A stretch of 6,357 nt of DNA from an archaeon. GTDB lineage: Archaea; Halobacteriota; Syntropharchaeia; Alkanophagales; Methanospirareceae. The notes beneath the pieces are model-generated. The model was not told the DNA's origin. It saw only the letters and a list, made by a program, of their open reading frames with translations, and made no database searches. Positions 1-5,614 of the stretch are shown here, in pieces. The stretch lies in assembly GCA_030019325.1 (NCBI GenBank), contig JASEFB010000094.1, forward strand, positions 1 to 6,357, written 5' to 3'. How positions within the stretch are numbered: the first letter of the stretch is position 1; each line of letters starts with the position of its first letter. A program made the translations under genes and the position numbers.

Positions 1-308
1 AAGTAAATTATGAGAACATACAGGAAATGTACCTCCATCCCAGTTGGGAAGTTTTGGGGATTATGAATGGAGAATATATCTGGGTTGAAAATGAACTCAG
101 TAGAGGCAGGATAAAAGCAAAGGTTACCGAGCAAATAAGACCGGATACCGTTTTCATGCTGCATGGATTCGGGCATATCTCACCAGACCTCACCTTAGCG
201 TACGGAAAAGGTCTCAATGACAATGATTTCATCAAAGCTGGTGCAGATCCAATAGGTGGGGTATGTCCAATGGGTGAGACCTTTGTAAGGATATATAGGG
301 AGGGATAA
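1..308 (+). CDS. Molybdopterin oxidoreductase catalytic subunit, C-terminal fragment (thiosulfate/polysulfide reductase-like)
   Basis: The reading frame is open from base 3 and ends at TAA 306-308, so the 5' part of the gene lies outside the window and only about 102 residues are visible. They match the C-terminal molydop-binding barrel of the DMSO reductase family: a LHPSWEVLGIMNGEYIWVE segment, then a stretch on RGRIKAKV, then IRPDTVFMLHGFGH, and near the end DPIGGVCPMGETFVRIYRE. This pattern is typical of PhsA/PsrA-type enzymes, which carry bis-MGD molybdenum (or tungsten) and an N-terminal [4Fe-4S] cluster. The very next gene encodes a four-cluster ferredoxin subunit, the usual electron-transfer partner. 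The substrate (thiosulfate, polysulfide, sulfur, arsenate or another) cannot be told from this domain. Any Tat signal peptide would be outside the window. The family call is firm; the substrate is open. Confidence 0.85.
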   Translation, partial: VNYENIQEMYLHPSWEVLGIMNGEYIWVENELSRGRIKAKVTEQIRPDTVFMLHGFGHISPDLTLAYGKGLNDNDFIKAGADPIGGVCPMGETFVRIYREG

Positions 309-310
309 AG

Positions 311-802
311 ATGGTATACAAATTTCTATTTGATGTAGACCGCTGCATTAATTGCAGGGCATGTGAAGTTGCCTGTAAACAGCAAAACGATGTTGAAATA
401 GGAGTGAGATGGAGGAGAGTAAATGAGATAGAGAGTGGGAAATATCCAAACCCGTCCAGAAAATTTCTCTCGCTCGCATGTTTCCATTGCTCCCGTCCCT
501 ATTGCATGGCAGCATGTCCTATGGGAGCGATATACCAACGAGCAGATGGCATTGTTGTAAACGATAAGAACAAGTGTATTGGGTGTGGATATTGCATGAT
601 GGCATGTCCCTTTGGAGTACCTGGCTACGGAAGTGACGGGTTGATGGAAAAGTGCATAGGATGTTACCCAAGGATTGATAAAGGTTTAGAACCCGCCTGT
701 GTTCACACCTGCTTAGCCGGTGCGTTGGCTTTCGGTACGCCGGAAGAGATCGCAAAGATAAAACGGGAAAGAGCGGCAGTGAAACTTGTTGTATCCCCAT
801 AG
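311..802 (+). CDS. 4Fe-4S ferredoxin-type electron transfer subunit of a molybdopterin oxidoreductase (PhsB/PsrB/DmsB-like)
   Basis: This 163-residue protein has sixteen cysteines in four groups, the classic pattern for four [4Fe-4S] clusters: C12-x2-C-x2-C-x3-C22, C57-x2-C-x4-C-x3-C69, C89-x2-C-x2-C-x3-C99 and C115-x2-C-x11-C-x3-C134. Proteins of this type pass electrons between a molybdopterin catalytic subunit and a membrane anchor or another carrier. The ATG at 311 lies 2 bp after the stop of the catalytic subunit, with a GGGAGGG Shine-Dalgarno at 298-304, so the two are co-translated. It is somewhat shorter than typical PhsB/PsrB proteins (about 190 aa), mainly at the C-terminus. No NrfD/PsrC-type membrane anchor follows; the operon ends with a hairpin. 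An anchor may lie upstream, or the complex may be soluble. Confidence 0.9.
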   Translation: MVYKFLFDVDRCINCRACEVACKQQNDVEIGVRWRRVNEIESGKYPNPSRKFLSLACFHCSRPYCMAACPMGAIYQRADGIVVNDKNKCIGCGYCMMACPFGVPGYGSDGLMEKCIGCYPRIDKGLEPACVHTCLAGALAFGTPEEIAKIKRERAAVKLVVSP

Positions 803-813
803 AGCGTGTAGAT

Positions 814-852
814 AAGGGGATAGCGGTGCTGTCGCCCTTCTCTTTATATTTT
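814..852 (+). terminator. Hairpin plus U-rich terminator after the Fe-S subunit gene
   Basis: Twelve bases after the stop of the Fe-S gene, 814-824 pairs with 828-839: AAGGGGATAGC against GCTGTCGCCCTT. This forms an 11-bp stem (one G-U pair, one bulged G) with a GGT loop. It is followed by the T-rich run TCTCTTTATATTTT. The position suits termination of the rightward operon. Seen directly; the function is inferred. Confidence 0.6.
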
Positions 853-856
853 ACCA

Positions 857-877
857 GTAAATTTGAGAGAAATTTAC
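857..877. other. Perfect 8-bp inverted repeat between convergent genes
   Basis: GTAAATTT (857-864) and AAATTTAC (870-877) flank a GAGAG loop. The site lies between the rightward Fe-S gene and the leftward methyltransferase gene, so it may act as a second or bidirectional transcription-end structure. The rest of 803-940 shows no coding potential that I can support. Confidence 0.4.
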
Positions 878-940
878 GTCCACATATTCTGAGATGCGTT
901 TTACGGTGCGTTTAAGGTGCTTGACTATGAAGTTCTCTTT

Positions 941-1507
<567 letters not shown>

Positions 1508-1577
1508 TTATTTGCCAAATATCCATTTGAATTGATAAGGGAAAAATTTTTTGTTGCTCTGGCAATGAGTCGGGCTT

Positions 1578-1592
1578 CGAAAATATATATTA
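1578..1592 (+). promoter_or_regulatory. BRE/TATA-like promoter of the DUF2284 gene
   Basis: CGAAAATATATATTA combines a purine-rich BRE-like stretch with an archaeal TATA box. It lies about 45 bp before the ATG at 1637, which would give a start site near 1610-1615 and a short leader. The core AATATATATT is symmetrical and sits in the 129-bp divergent spacer, so it might also serve the leftward methyltransferase gene; this is weaker because it lies about 75 bp from that start. Confidence 0.5.
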
Positions 1593-1636
1593 GCATACCA
1601 ATCAAAGTTAATATGATATTAGAGCTGATGAACTAA

Positions 1637-2230
1637 ATGAAGAAAGATTTAAATATGCTAGTGCAGGAGCTGAGAATTATACATGATGATTTCAGACTTA
1701 TTCCCGCTAAGGAGATTGAAGTAGCTGATTGGGCGCGCTGGAAATGTGAGTATGGATGTAGAGCATACGGGAAGCATCTGACCTGTCCTCCTTATACGCC
1801 GGGATTGGAAGAAACGAGAAAGCTCATAAGATGCTATGAAAAAGCGCTTATTGCACGATTTGAAGATGTGCAGCCGAATTTAAAGGTGCCTCCTGAGCAT
1901 ATCCACCACTTCCTCTGGGATGCGATATTAAAGATGCACGATACGATGTTTGGATTAGAAAGGCATGCTTTTCTCTCTGGATATTATCAAGCGTTTGCAA
2001 TGGGTGCACTTCCTTGCTCCTACTGCGATGATTGTTTACCAGAGAGAACGGGTTTTGTTTTAGACCAAGCTTCTAAGAGATTTTGTGAACACCAGGATAA
2101 AGCAAGACCCTCGATGGAAGGGTGTGGAATAGATGTCTTCAAGACTGTGAGAAAGGTTGGTTATAAACTTGAAGTGCGCACATCTCCTTATGAAAAGCTA
2201 ACTTTTTTCGGATTGCTGTTGATTGAATGA
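1637..2230 (+). CDS. DUF2284-type cysteine-rich, probable Fe-S/metal-binding protein
   Basis: This 197-residue soluble protein has nine cysteines: C37-x3-C41-x8-C50 (followed by PPYTPG), C66, C127-x2-C-x2-C133, C150 and C163. The signatures YGKHLTCPPYTPG, GALPCSYCDDC and ARPSMEGCGIDVFKTV are those I know from the DUF2284 'predicted metal-binding protein' family, common in anaerobic archaea and bacteria. The CxxCxxC...C group looks like a ferredoxin-type cluster site. The biochemical role of the family is unknown to me. The ATG at 1637 is preceded by GAGCTGAT (1622-1629), one mismatch from the archaeal GAGGTGAT Shine-Dalgarno with 7-nt spacing. An ATG-AAC-TAA triplet series (1628-1636) directly abuts the start. 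It appears monocistronic, with its own TATA box, and ends in a convergent spacer. Confidence 0.88.
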   Translation: MKKDLNMLVQELRIIHDDFRLIPAKEIEVADWARWKCEYGCRAYGKHLTCPPYTPGLEETRKLIRCYEKALIARFEDVQPNLKVPPEHIHHFLWDAILKMHDTMFGLERHAFLSGYYQAFAMGALPCSYCDDCLPERTGFVLDQASKRFCEHQDKARPSMEGCGIDVFKTVRKVGYKLEVRTSPYEKLTFFGLLLIE

Positions 2231-2239
2231 AGATTTTCC

Positions 2240-2361
2240 CTAATAAACTAACTTGACATTGTCAGATTAACCGCAGAGTTCACGGAGAACGCAGAGGATA
2301 TAGGTTTAGGGGTTTGGAGGTTTGGAGGTTTAGCTAACGAGCTGAACCGCTAATAAACTAA
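2240..2361. repeat. 12-bp direct repeats CTAATAAACTAA flanking the G-rich block
   Basis: The identical 12-mer occurs at 2240-2251 and 2350-2361, exactly 110 bp apart, on either side of the octamer array. It could be a target-site duplication or a duplicated spacer segment. The right copy lies inside the outer inverted repeat (2281-2385), so the two structures do not nest as a simple inserted element would. Confidence 0.8.
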
Positions 2362-2385
2362 ACCTCTAATTCCGCGTTCTCCGCG
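2281..2385. repeat. Long imperfect inverted repeat in a convergent intergenic region
   Basis: The arms 2281-2295 and 2371-2385 pair at 13 of 15 positions, with a perfect 10-bp core (CGGAGAACGC at 2283-2292, GCGTTCTCCG at 2374-2383). A second paired block lies inside: GAGGTTTAG (2325-2333) with CTAAACCTC (2358-2366). The left arm is preceded by a related CCGCAGAG (2271-2278) and followed by CGCAGAGG (2290-2297), giving a CRSAGAG-like series. From memory, similar CGCAGAG/CACGGAG repeats are scattered between genes in many anaerobes. It occupies nearly all of the spacer 2231-2406 between two convergent genes, so it could terminate both, or be a mobile or miniature repeat. Confidence 0.75.
2303..2334. 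repeat. Four tandem G-rich octamers (GGTTTRGR)
   Basis: GGTTTAGG, GGTTTGGA, GGTTTGGA and GGTTTAGC follow one another without gaps in the loop of the inverted repeat. They are directly visible. Their meaning is unknown; short GG tracts could allow only a weak two-layer quadruplex. Confidence 0.85.
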
Positions 2386-2406
2386 TTGTAAATAATATCC
2401 TTGATA

Positions 2407-3765
2407 TCAACTCCCAACCGCTTTCAACGCAGCATCTACTATAACATCTTCCACCATGGTTAGTGAAGGGTCAAAGCATCTCTCTCTCATCCATATATCC
2501 TGTGCAGTTATCCCCGCTCTTATAGCCAGTGTAAGCTCATTTATCCGTTCGGCAACCGTCTCCTCAGAGATTATCTGAGCCCCTATCAACTTCTCGGTAT
2601 AGGCCTCGAAGAGCAACTTGGCGATTATGAGCTTCCGCTCGGGGAAAAACCTCGCCCTGGTATATTTAATCGCTCTTCCAGCTTTTATTGCTATTCCGTA
2701 TCTCCTTGCCACCTCGGTTATTACTCCTACCGACCCGATCTGTAGCCCTGATATAGTAGCCACAGTAGGGCTTAAACAAGGTTCATAGGAAGAGCTGATA
2801 CCACGTATGTTATGAGCAACAACTCGTGCCTGGATTAATGCTGTGGATGCTAATTGGCTCAGTCTTGGACGATAGGTGACCGCATCGATCACCTCGACAC
2901 AATCACCAAGAGCATATACGTTATCCACATACGATTTCCCTTTTTTGACACGCAGTGCCCGATCTGTCACTATTCCTCCACTCTCGCCCACCTCTATCCC
3001 GGCTTCCCGTGCGATATCCACAGTGGGACGCATTCCTGCTGCTATCAGAACGATATCAGCCGGAAACTCTTCTCCACCCACTACAACTGACTTCACTCGT
3101 TGTTCACCTCTTAGAGCATCTACTGCTCTTTCAAGAATGAAGGCAACATCTTTATCCAGCCATTTTTTAACAATTGATGCCATATCAGCGTCTAAGATAG
3201 CAGGGAGGAGGTAAGGGAACATTTCCACGACCGTTGTCTTTATACCCTTCTTTGAGAAAGCGATTGCTGTTTGCAGTCCTATCCAGCCAGCACCAATAAT
3301 AAAAGCGTTACTCGTTTCCTCAGCATTCATCGCCGCCTCGAGCATTTCTCCATCTTCCCTGCTACTCAATGTATAAACTCCTTCAAGATTCGTTCCTTCT
3401 ATCGGCGGAATAAAAGGCTTACTTCCCGTTGCTATCACCAGGTAGTCATATCGTACATCTTCTCCTGAATCGAGATGTACATTCCCCTCTTCTAAATTGA
3501 TGCTCGTAACTTCAGACCCAGTTCTGAAGTCAATTCCTTTAGCCCTATAAAACTCCGGTTCAAAGAGACTGAGTTCCTTGATACTATACATTCCTTGCAG
3601 CGCAAAAGGTAATCCACAGGTGGAGAAGAACCCCTCTTCCTCCTTCTTGAGAAGTGTTATCTCCATCTCTTCAGCATCTCCTTGACCTCTGAGCAAAAGC
3701 TCTAAAACGTCTACCCCTGCAGCACCACCTCCAATGATCACCACTTTCTTTACCATCTCTCTCAC
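2407..3765 (-). CDS. FAD/NAD(P)-dependent disulfide oxidoreductase, CoA-disulfide reductase/NADH oxidase type
   Basis: This 452-residue protein has the full class III pyridine nucleotide-disulfide oxidoreductase layout: FAD-binding GGGAAG at residues 12-17, a single redox cysteine C50 in FFSTCGLPFAL, ATGSKP at 112-117, NAD(P)-binding GAGWIG at 158-163 with acidic E181 after strand 2 (favouring NADH), second FAD motif NVYALGDC at 282-289, then a C-terminal dimerisation domain. The single Cys rather than CxxxxC points to CoA-disulfide reductase, NAD(P)H:polysulfide/sulfur oxidoreductase or NADH oxidase rather than a lipoamide or glutathione reductase. The exact activity cannot be read. The long form begins with GTG at 3765, six bases after the stop of the PaREP1 gene; ATG at 3756 (MVKKVVIIGGG) looks like the usual family N-terminus and is at least as likely. 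Confidence 0.9.
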   Translation of the reverse strand: MREMVKKVVIIGGGAAGVDVLELLLRGQGDAEEMEITLLKKEEEGFFSTCGLPFALQGMYSIKELSLFEPEFYRAKGIDFRTGSEVTSINLEEGNVHLDSGEDVRYDYLVIATGSKPFIPPIEGTNLEGVYTLSSREDGEMLEAAMNAEETSNAFIIGAGWIGLQTAIAFSKKGIKTTVVEMFPYLLPAILDADMASIVKKWLDKDVAFILERAVDALRGEQRVKSVVVGGEEFPADIVLIAAGMRPTVDIAREAGIEVGESGGIVTDRALRVKKGKSYVDNVYALGDCVEVIDAVTYRPRLSQLASTALIQARVVAHNIRGISSSYEPCLSPTVATISGLQIGSVGVITEVARRYGIAIKAGRAIKYTRARFFPERKLIIAKLLFEAYTEKLIGAQIISEETVAERINELTLAIRAGITAQDIWMRERCFDPSLTMVEDVIVDAALKAVGS

Positions 3766-3771
3766 TGTGAC

Positions 3772-4143
3772 CTATGAATCTCCTTCTACAAGCCTCACAA
3801 GTTCTTCTATGAACTTGAGCCTAAACTTAACCTCTTCTATATTCAATCTTGCTTCATGAAAGCCCTCGACGTGTAAAAACCAGGCATCTTCCCACCAATG
3901 GATGATCTCAGGCTCTACTATTTCTGATAGCTTCCTGACGACACTAAAAAGAAGTGGTGCCGTCCATCTCCCTTTCTTCTCTACTTCTTCACACTCAGGC
4001 AGGTTAAAGCGGGCAGCCAATCTCTTTAACGCCTCCTCAGAAGCTTTGTAGAGCTTCTCGCTTGCTTGAACAGGATTGTTCTGCTTAACATATTCCTTGC
4101 CTTCTTCAAGATATTTCACAATATTAACATCAACCTCTTCCAT
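3772..4143 (-). CDS. PaREP1-family protein
   Basis: This 123-residue, mainly helical and charged protein has no membrane segment. The N-terminal helix pair YLEEGKEYVKQNNPVQASEKLYKASEEALKRLA and the later WWEDAWFLHVEGFHEARL segment are characteristic of the PaREP1 family, first noted as a paralogous repeat family in Pyrobaculum and found across archaea. From memory the fold belongs with HEPN-like four-helix proteins, but the function is undefined. The copy here lacks the RxxxxH HEPN nuclease signature as far as I can see. It ends with TAG at 3772, six bases before the GTG of the disulfide reductase gene, and AAGGAG (3780-3785) at its own 3' end may serve as ribosome site for that gene. Co-transcription of the two is likely. 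Confidence 0.8.
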   Translation of the reverse strand: MEEVDVNIVKYLEEGKEYVKQNNPVQASEKLYKASEEALKRLAARFNLPECEEVEKKGRWTAPLLFSVVRKLSEIVEPEIIHWWEDAWFLHVEGFHEARLNIEEVKFRLKFIEELVRLVEGDS

Positions 4144-4163
4144 CTTTAGACATTCCCTTTTTG

Positions 4164-4180
4164 TTCTTCAAAGAGAAGAA
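4164..4180 (-). other. Short perfect hairpin ahead of the PaREP1 gene
   Basis: TTCTTC (4164-4169) and GAAGAA (4175-4180) flank a 5-nt loop in the 79-bp spacer between the TIM-barrel gene end and the PaREP1 start. No U-tract directly follows on either strand, so a terminator role is doubtful; it may affect the leader of the PaREP1 mRNA or be chance. Confidence 0.3.
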
Positions 4181-4222
4181 GATACTCATGCTGATAAAGT
4201 TTACCGAAAATTAGCCAGAGGA

Positions 4223-4942
4223 TTAAATCACCTTTTTCGCTATTGAATAGGTCTCCTCCATCTCTTCTTCTGATACAATGCCAACACTTATAGATTCCGC
4301 ATACCTATAAATAAACGTGAATACGGATTCGGTTGGTTTCAAGCTGCCCGCAGCCAGTGGCTTTATCGCTATCACGTGCTTGTCAGTACTTTCCAACGCC
4401 TTCAGCGTGCTTTCATAATTCGGCTCCATCGCATATCCCACAGGGTTTATAGGAGCGAGATAAACATCAAAATCATAACCTGTTCTGTCCAGTTCCTCGA
4501 TCGTCTCGCCTGGATAGTGAGTAGATGCTGCGGGTGACGCCCCGAGCTCCCTTATCTCTTTTATCCATCCGTTTATTCGAGGGTCAAGAGTATCGCAGAA
4601 AAGAGCATGTATTGCTACTATTTCAGGTTTCAAAGGCTCTATCAGCTCCAGATCCTTCTCGAATTTCCGTCCGCTCGTTATGGTTGCCGCGACAAAGAAT
4701 TTCGCACCTATCTCCTTCTCCGCTTCTTTCAGTGCATTTACCAGGGGTTCATAAACGATGAGTTGAACTGCTTTTACATCAAGCGTTGCGGATTTTATGA
4801 ACAATCGCGCTATGGTGCTCTCGTTATAAAAGAACTTTTTTCGATATTCATAGGCCTTCCTCCCAAACTGACCAGCGCCAATAAAAGGTGATGTCCCAAG
4901 CATGAGCTTTGGTATTCGTACCTGCATCCGTATTACGCCCAT
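4223..4942 (-). CDS. Predicted TIM-barrel protein of unknown function (aldo/keto reductase-like C-terminus)
   Basis: From the ATG at 4942 this protein is 239 residues. An (alpha/beta)8 barrel is suggested by eight regularly spaced strand-like segments: KLMLGTSPFIGAGQF, AVQLIVY, KFFVAATI, PEIVAIHALF, SPAASTHYPG, VYLAPINPVGY, HVIAIKPLAAG and SISVGIVSEEEMEE. The last two resemble the end of aldo/keto reductases, but the catalytic Asp-Tyr-Lys-His set of those enzymes is not evident, so I do not assign a reaction. H in strand 4 and the STHYPG loop are candidate active-site residues. An in-frame GTG at 4972 gives a longer form, but that extension runs through a U6 tract and part of an inverted repeat, so ATG 4942 or 4927 (MQVRIPKLMLG) is preferred. 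No clear Shine-Dalgarno is seen. It reads in the same direction as its neighbours but is separated by spacers of 79 and over 200 bp. Confidence 0.75.
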   Translation of the reverse strand: MGVIRMQVRIPKLMLGTSPFIGAGQFGRKAYEYRKKFFYNESTIARLFIKSATLDVKAVQLIVYEPLVNALKEAEKEIGAKFFVAATITSGRKFEKDLELIEPLKPEIVAIHALFCDTLDPRINGWIKEIRELGASPAASTHYPGETIEELDRTGYDFDVYLAPINPVGYAMEPNYESTLKALESTDKHVIAIKPLAAGSLKPTESVFTFIYRYAESISVGIVSEEEMEETYSIAKKVI

Positions 4943-4960
4943 AGTATTTGTATAGCTGAT

Positions 4961-5095
4961 GTAAAAAACCACGAGATTTCACAAGATTAAAAAAATTTTA
5001 GTCAAGGTTTTACCGAAGGTAAAAAGTTGTTGGTAAAGCTTTTCTTTCTAAGAAAAGGTTTCTCGTGAGAATCTGTATAATCTTGTGGTTAGCTA
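4961..5095 (-). ncRNA. Candidate structured RNA or mRNA leader upstream of the TIM-barrel gene
   Basis: Read on the minus strand, the 5' end (5090-5079) pairs with 4978-4967 (11 of 12). An adjacent helix joins 5068-5061 to 4986-4979 (8 bp, one G-U), enclosing hairpins 5057-5039 and 5024-5008. The closing stem runs straight into TTTTTT (4968-4963), as in an intrinsic terminator. A competing perfect 10-bp helix (5087-5078 with 4989-4980) cannot coexist with the first. This suggests a free small RNA of about 130 nt or a switch-like leader ending about 20 nt before ATG 4942. No clear TATA box is seen 25 bp upstream of 5090, and a T-rich promoter near 4985-4999 would bypass the structure. Inference from one sequence only. 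Confidence 0.33.
4967..5090. repeat. Long-range inverted repeat with CACRAGA boxes
   Basis: AACCACGAGATT (4967-4978) is repeated inverted as AATCTTGTGGTT (5079-5090), matching at 11 of 12 positions. CACAAGATTA (4980-4989) has a perfect inverted copy TAATCTTGTG (5078-5087), and CACGAGA (4970-4976) has one at 5061-5067. Between them lie two perfect hairpins: TTTTACC-GAA-GGTAAAA (5008-5024) and CTTTTCTT-TCT-AAGAAAAG (5039-5057). The sequence facts are direct; whether this is an operator array, a miniature element or a folded RNA is open. Confidence 0.8.
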
Positions 5096-5103
5096 AACAA
5101 GTA

Positions 5104-5147
5104 CTAAAAAAGAAAAAAAGAGAGGGACCTTGTGAAGATCTTTCTTC
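5104..5147 (-). terminator. Hairpin and oligo-U terminator after the zinc-ribbon gene
   Basis: On the minus strand, after the TGA at 5163-5165, GAAGA-AAGA-TCTTC (5147-5134) forms a small hairpin. It is followed by CTCTCTTTTTTTCTTTTTT (5123-5105). Such long U-rich runs are the usual archaeal termination signal, so the zinc-ribbon gene is probably monocistronic. Confidence 0.6.
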
Positions 5148-5162
5148 TCTGACCCTTCCCTA

Positions 5163-5438
5163 TCACCCTTTTGCAAAGATTTTCGCTACCAGGATTGCTC
5201 GCTGCCTTACGAGGTCAGCGCCGCAATTCGGGCACTTATACAGTGGCTTGTTCACTTCACCGCCGCAGACAGGGCATTTCACGAACTTGTGCTCCAGAAC
5301 ATCGCCCTGTATGACCCCAATATGATTCTCCATCATGTGTGTTACAACTTTGTCAATCAGCTCGTCTAAGTTCGGTCCCTGAACTCGATAGCCACCAGGC
5401 GGATCACCAAAACCATATGGGCAAACTGCTTCTGCCAT
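5163..5438 (-). CDS. Small zinc-ribbon protein
   Basis: This 91-residue protein has a C-terminal zinc ribbon with two knuckles, C55-PVC-G and C69-PNC-G, ending in a basic/hydrophobic tail. The N-terminal half, CPYGFGDPPGGYRV then a helix LDELIDKVVTHMMENH (C6, H34, H39), recalls the small DUF1059-like fold in which a Cys-rich strand pair is followed by a helix ending in HxxxxH; this resemblance is from pattern only. No signal peptide or membrane segment is seen. The ATG at 5438 is well supported by GAGGTGAG (5445-5452) at 6-nt spacing and a TATA box at 5478-5492. It lies downstream of atwA on the same strand but has its own promoter, so co-regulation is not implied. Nucleic acid or protein binding is possible; no function can be assigned. 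Confidence 0.8.
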   Translation of the reverse strand: MAEAVCPYGFGDPPGGYRVQGPNLDELIDKVVTHMMENHIGVIQGDVLEHKFVKCPVCGGEVNKPLYKCPNCGADLVRQRAILVAKIFAKG

Positions 5439-5444
5439 TTTTAT

Positions 5445-5452
5445 CTCACCTC
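5445..5452 (-). promoter_or_regulatory. Strong Shine-Dalgarno of the zinc-ribbon gene
   Basis: GAGGTGAG on the minus strand is an almost full complement to the archaeal 16S 3' end and stands 6 nt before the ATG at 5438. It fixes this start and is the best ribosome site in the window. Confidence 0.8.
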
Positions 5453-5477
5453 TATTTCTTGATTTCTCTTTCTTCTC

Positions 5478-5492
5478 CTATATATTTTTTTC
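5478..5492 (-). promoter_or_regulatory. BRE/TATA-like promoter of the zinc-ribbon gene
   Basis: Minus-strand GAAAAAAATATATAG places an A-rich BRE-like stretch before a TATA core about 45 bp from the ATG. The expected start site near 5457 leaves a leader of about 20 nt that includes the Shine-Dalgarno. Confidence 0.55.
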
Positions 5493-5588
5493 TATTTTAT
5501 TCAACTTTCCACGATTCTTCGGATTAGTGTTACTATCTCATAATCTATGTGGAAAATTTAAAACGTTGCGATATTGAAAGAGCGTATA

Positions 5589-5602
5589 ATTGGAATCCCA
5601 AT
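5589..5602 (-). terminator. Possible weak terminator hairpin after atwA
   Basis: Minus-strand ATTGG-GATT-CCAAT forms a 5-bp stem 12 nt after the atwA stop. A T-rich stretch (GTTTTAAATTTT near 5553-5565) comes about 25 nt later. The stem is short and the U-run is distant, so the call is tentative. The rest of the 176-bp spacer holds only the zinc-ribbon promoter. Confidence 0.25.
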
Positions 5603-5614
5603 CTTGAGAACCCA

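Noticed and set aside
893..918. Near-tandem TGCGTTT copies in the 803-940 spacer
   Set aside because: Only two 7-bp copies with diverged flanks; likely chance.
2303..2334. G-quadruplex or telomere-like array
   Set aside because: Most G tracts are only two bases long and there are four units; a stable quadruplex is not supported.
2854..3214. Overlapping plus-strand frames opposite the disulfide reductase gene
   Set aside because: The opposite strand encodes a complete flavoprotein with all cofactor motifs; the plus-strand products are low-complexity Ser/Pro-rich and unlike any family.
4525..4891. Plus-strand open frames of 78 and 94 codons across the TIM-barrel gene
   Set aside because: They lie entirely opposite a convincing minus-strand protein, have no domain pattern or ribosome site, and are best seen as antisense shadows.
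4943..4972. GTG-initiated N-terminal extension of the TIM-barrel protein
   Set aside because: The extra residues are encoded by a U6 tract and an inverted-repeat arm and have no visible ribosome site; the ATG at 4942 or 4927 is more plausible.
4961..5095. CRISPR array or tRNA in the repeat-rich spacer
   Set aside because: The repeats are inverted, not regularly spaced direct repeats, and no cloverleaf or TTCRA loop is present.
5065..5325. Plus-strand 86-codon frame overlapping the zinc-ribbon gene and its terminator
   Set aside because: It runs through an A-rich terminator (K/E-rich residues) and antisense to a better supported gene.
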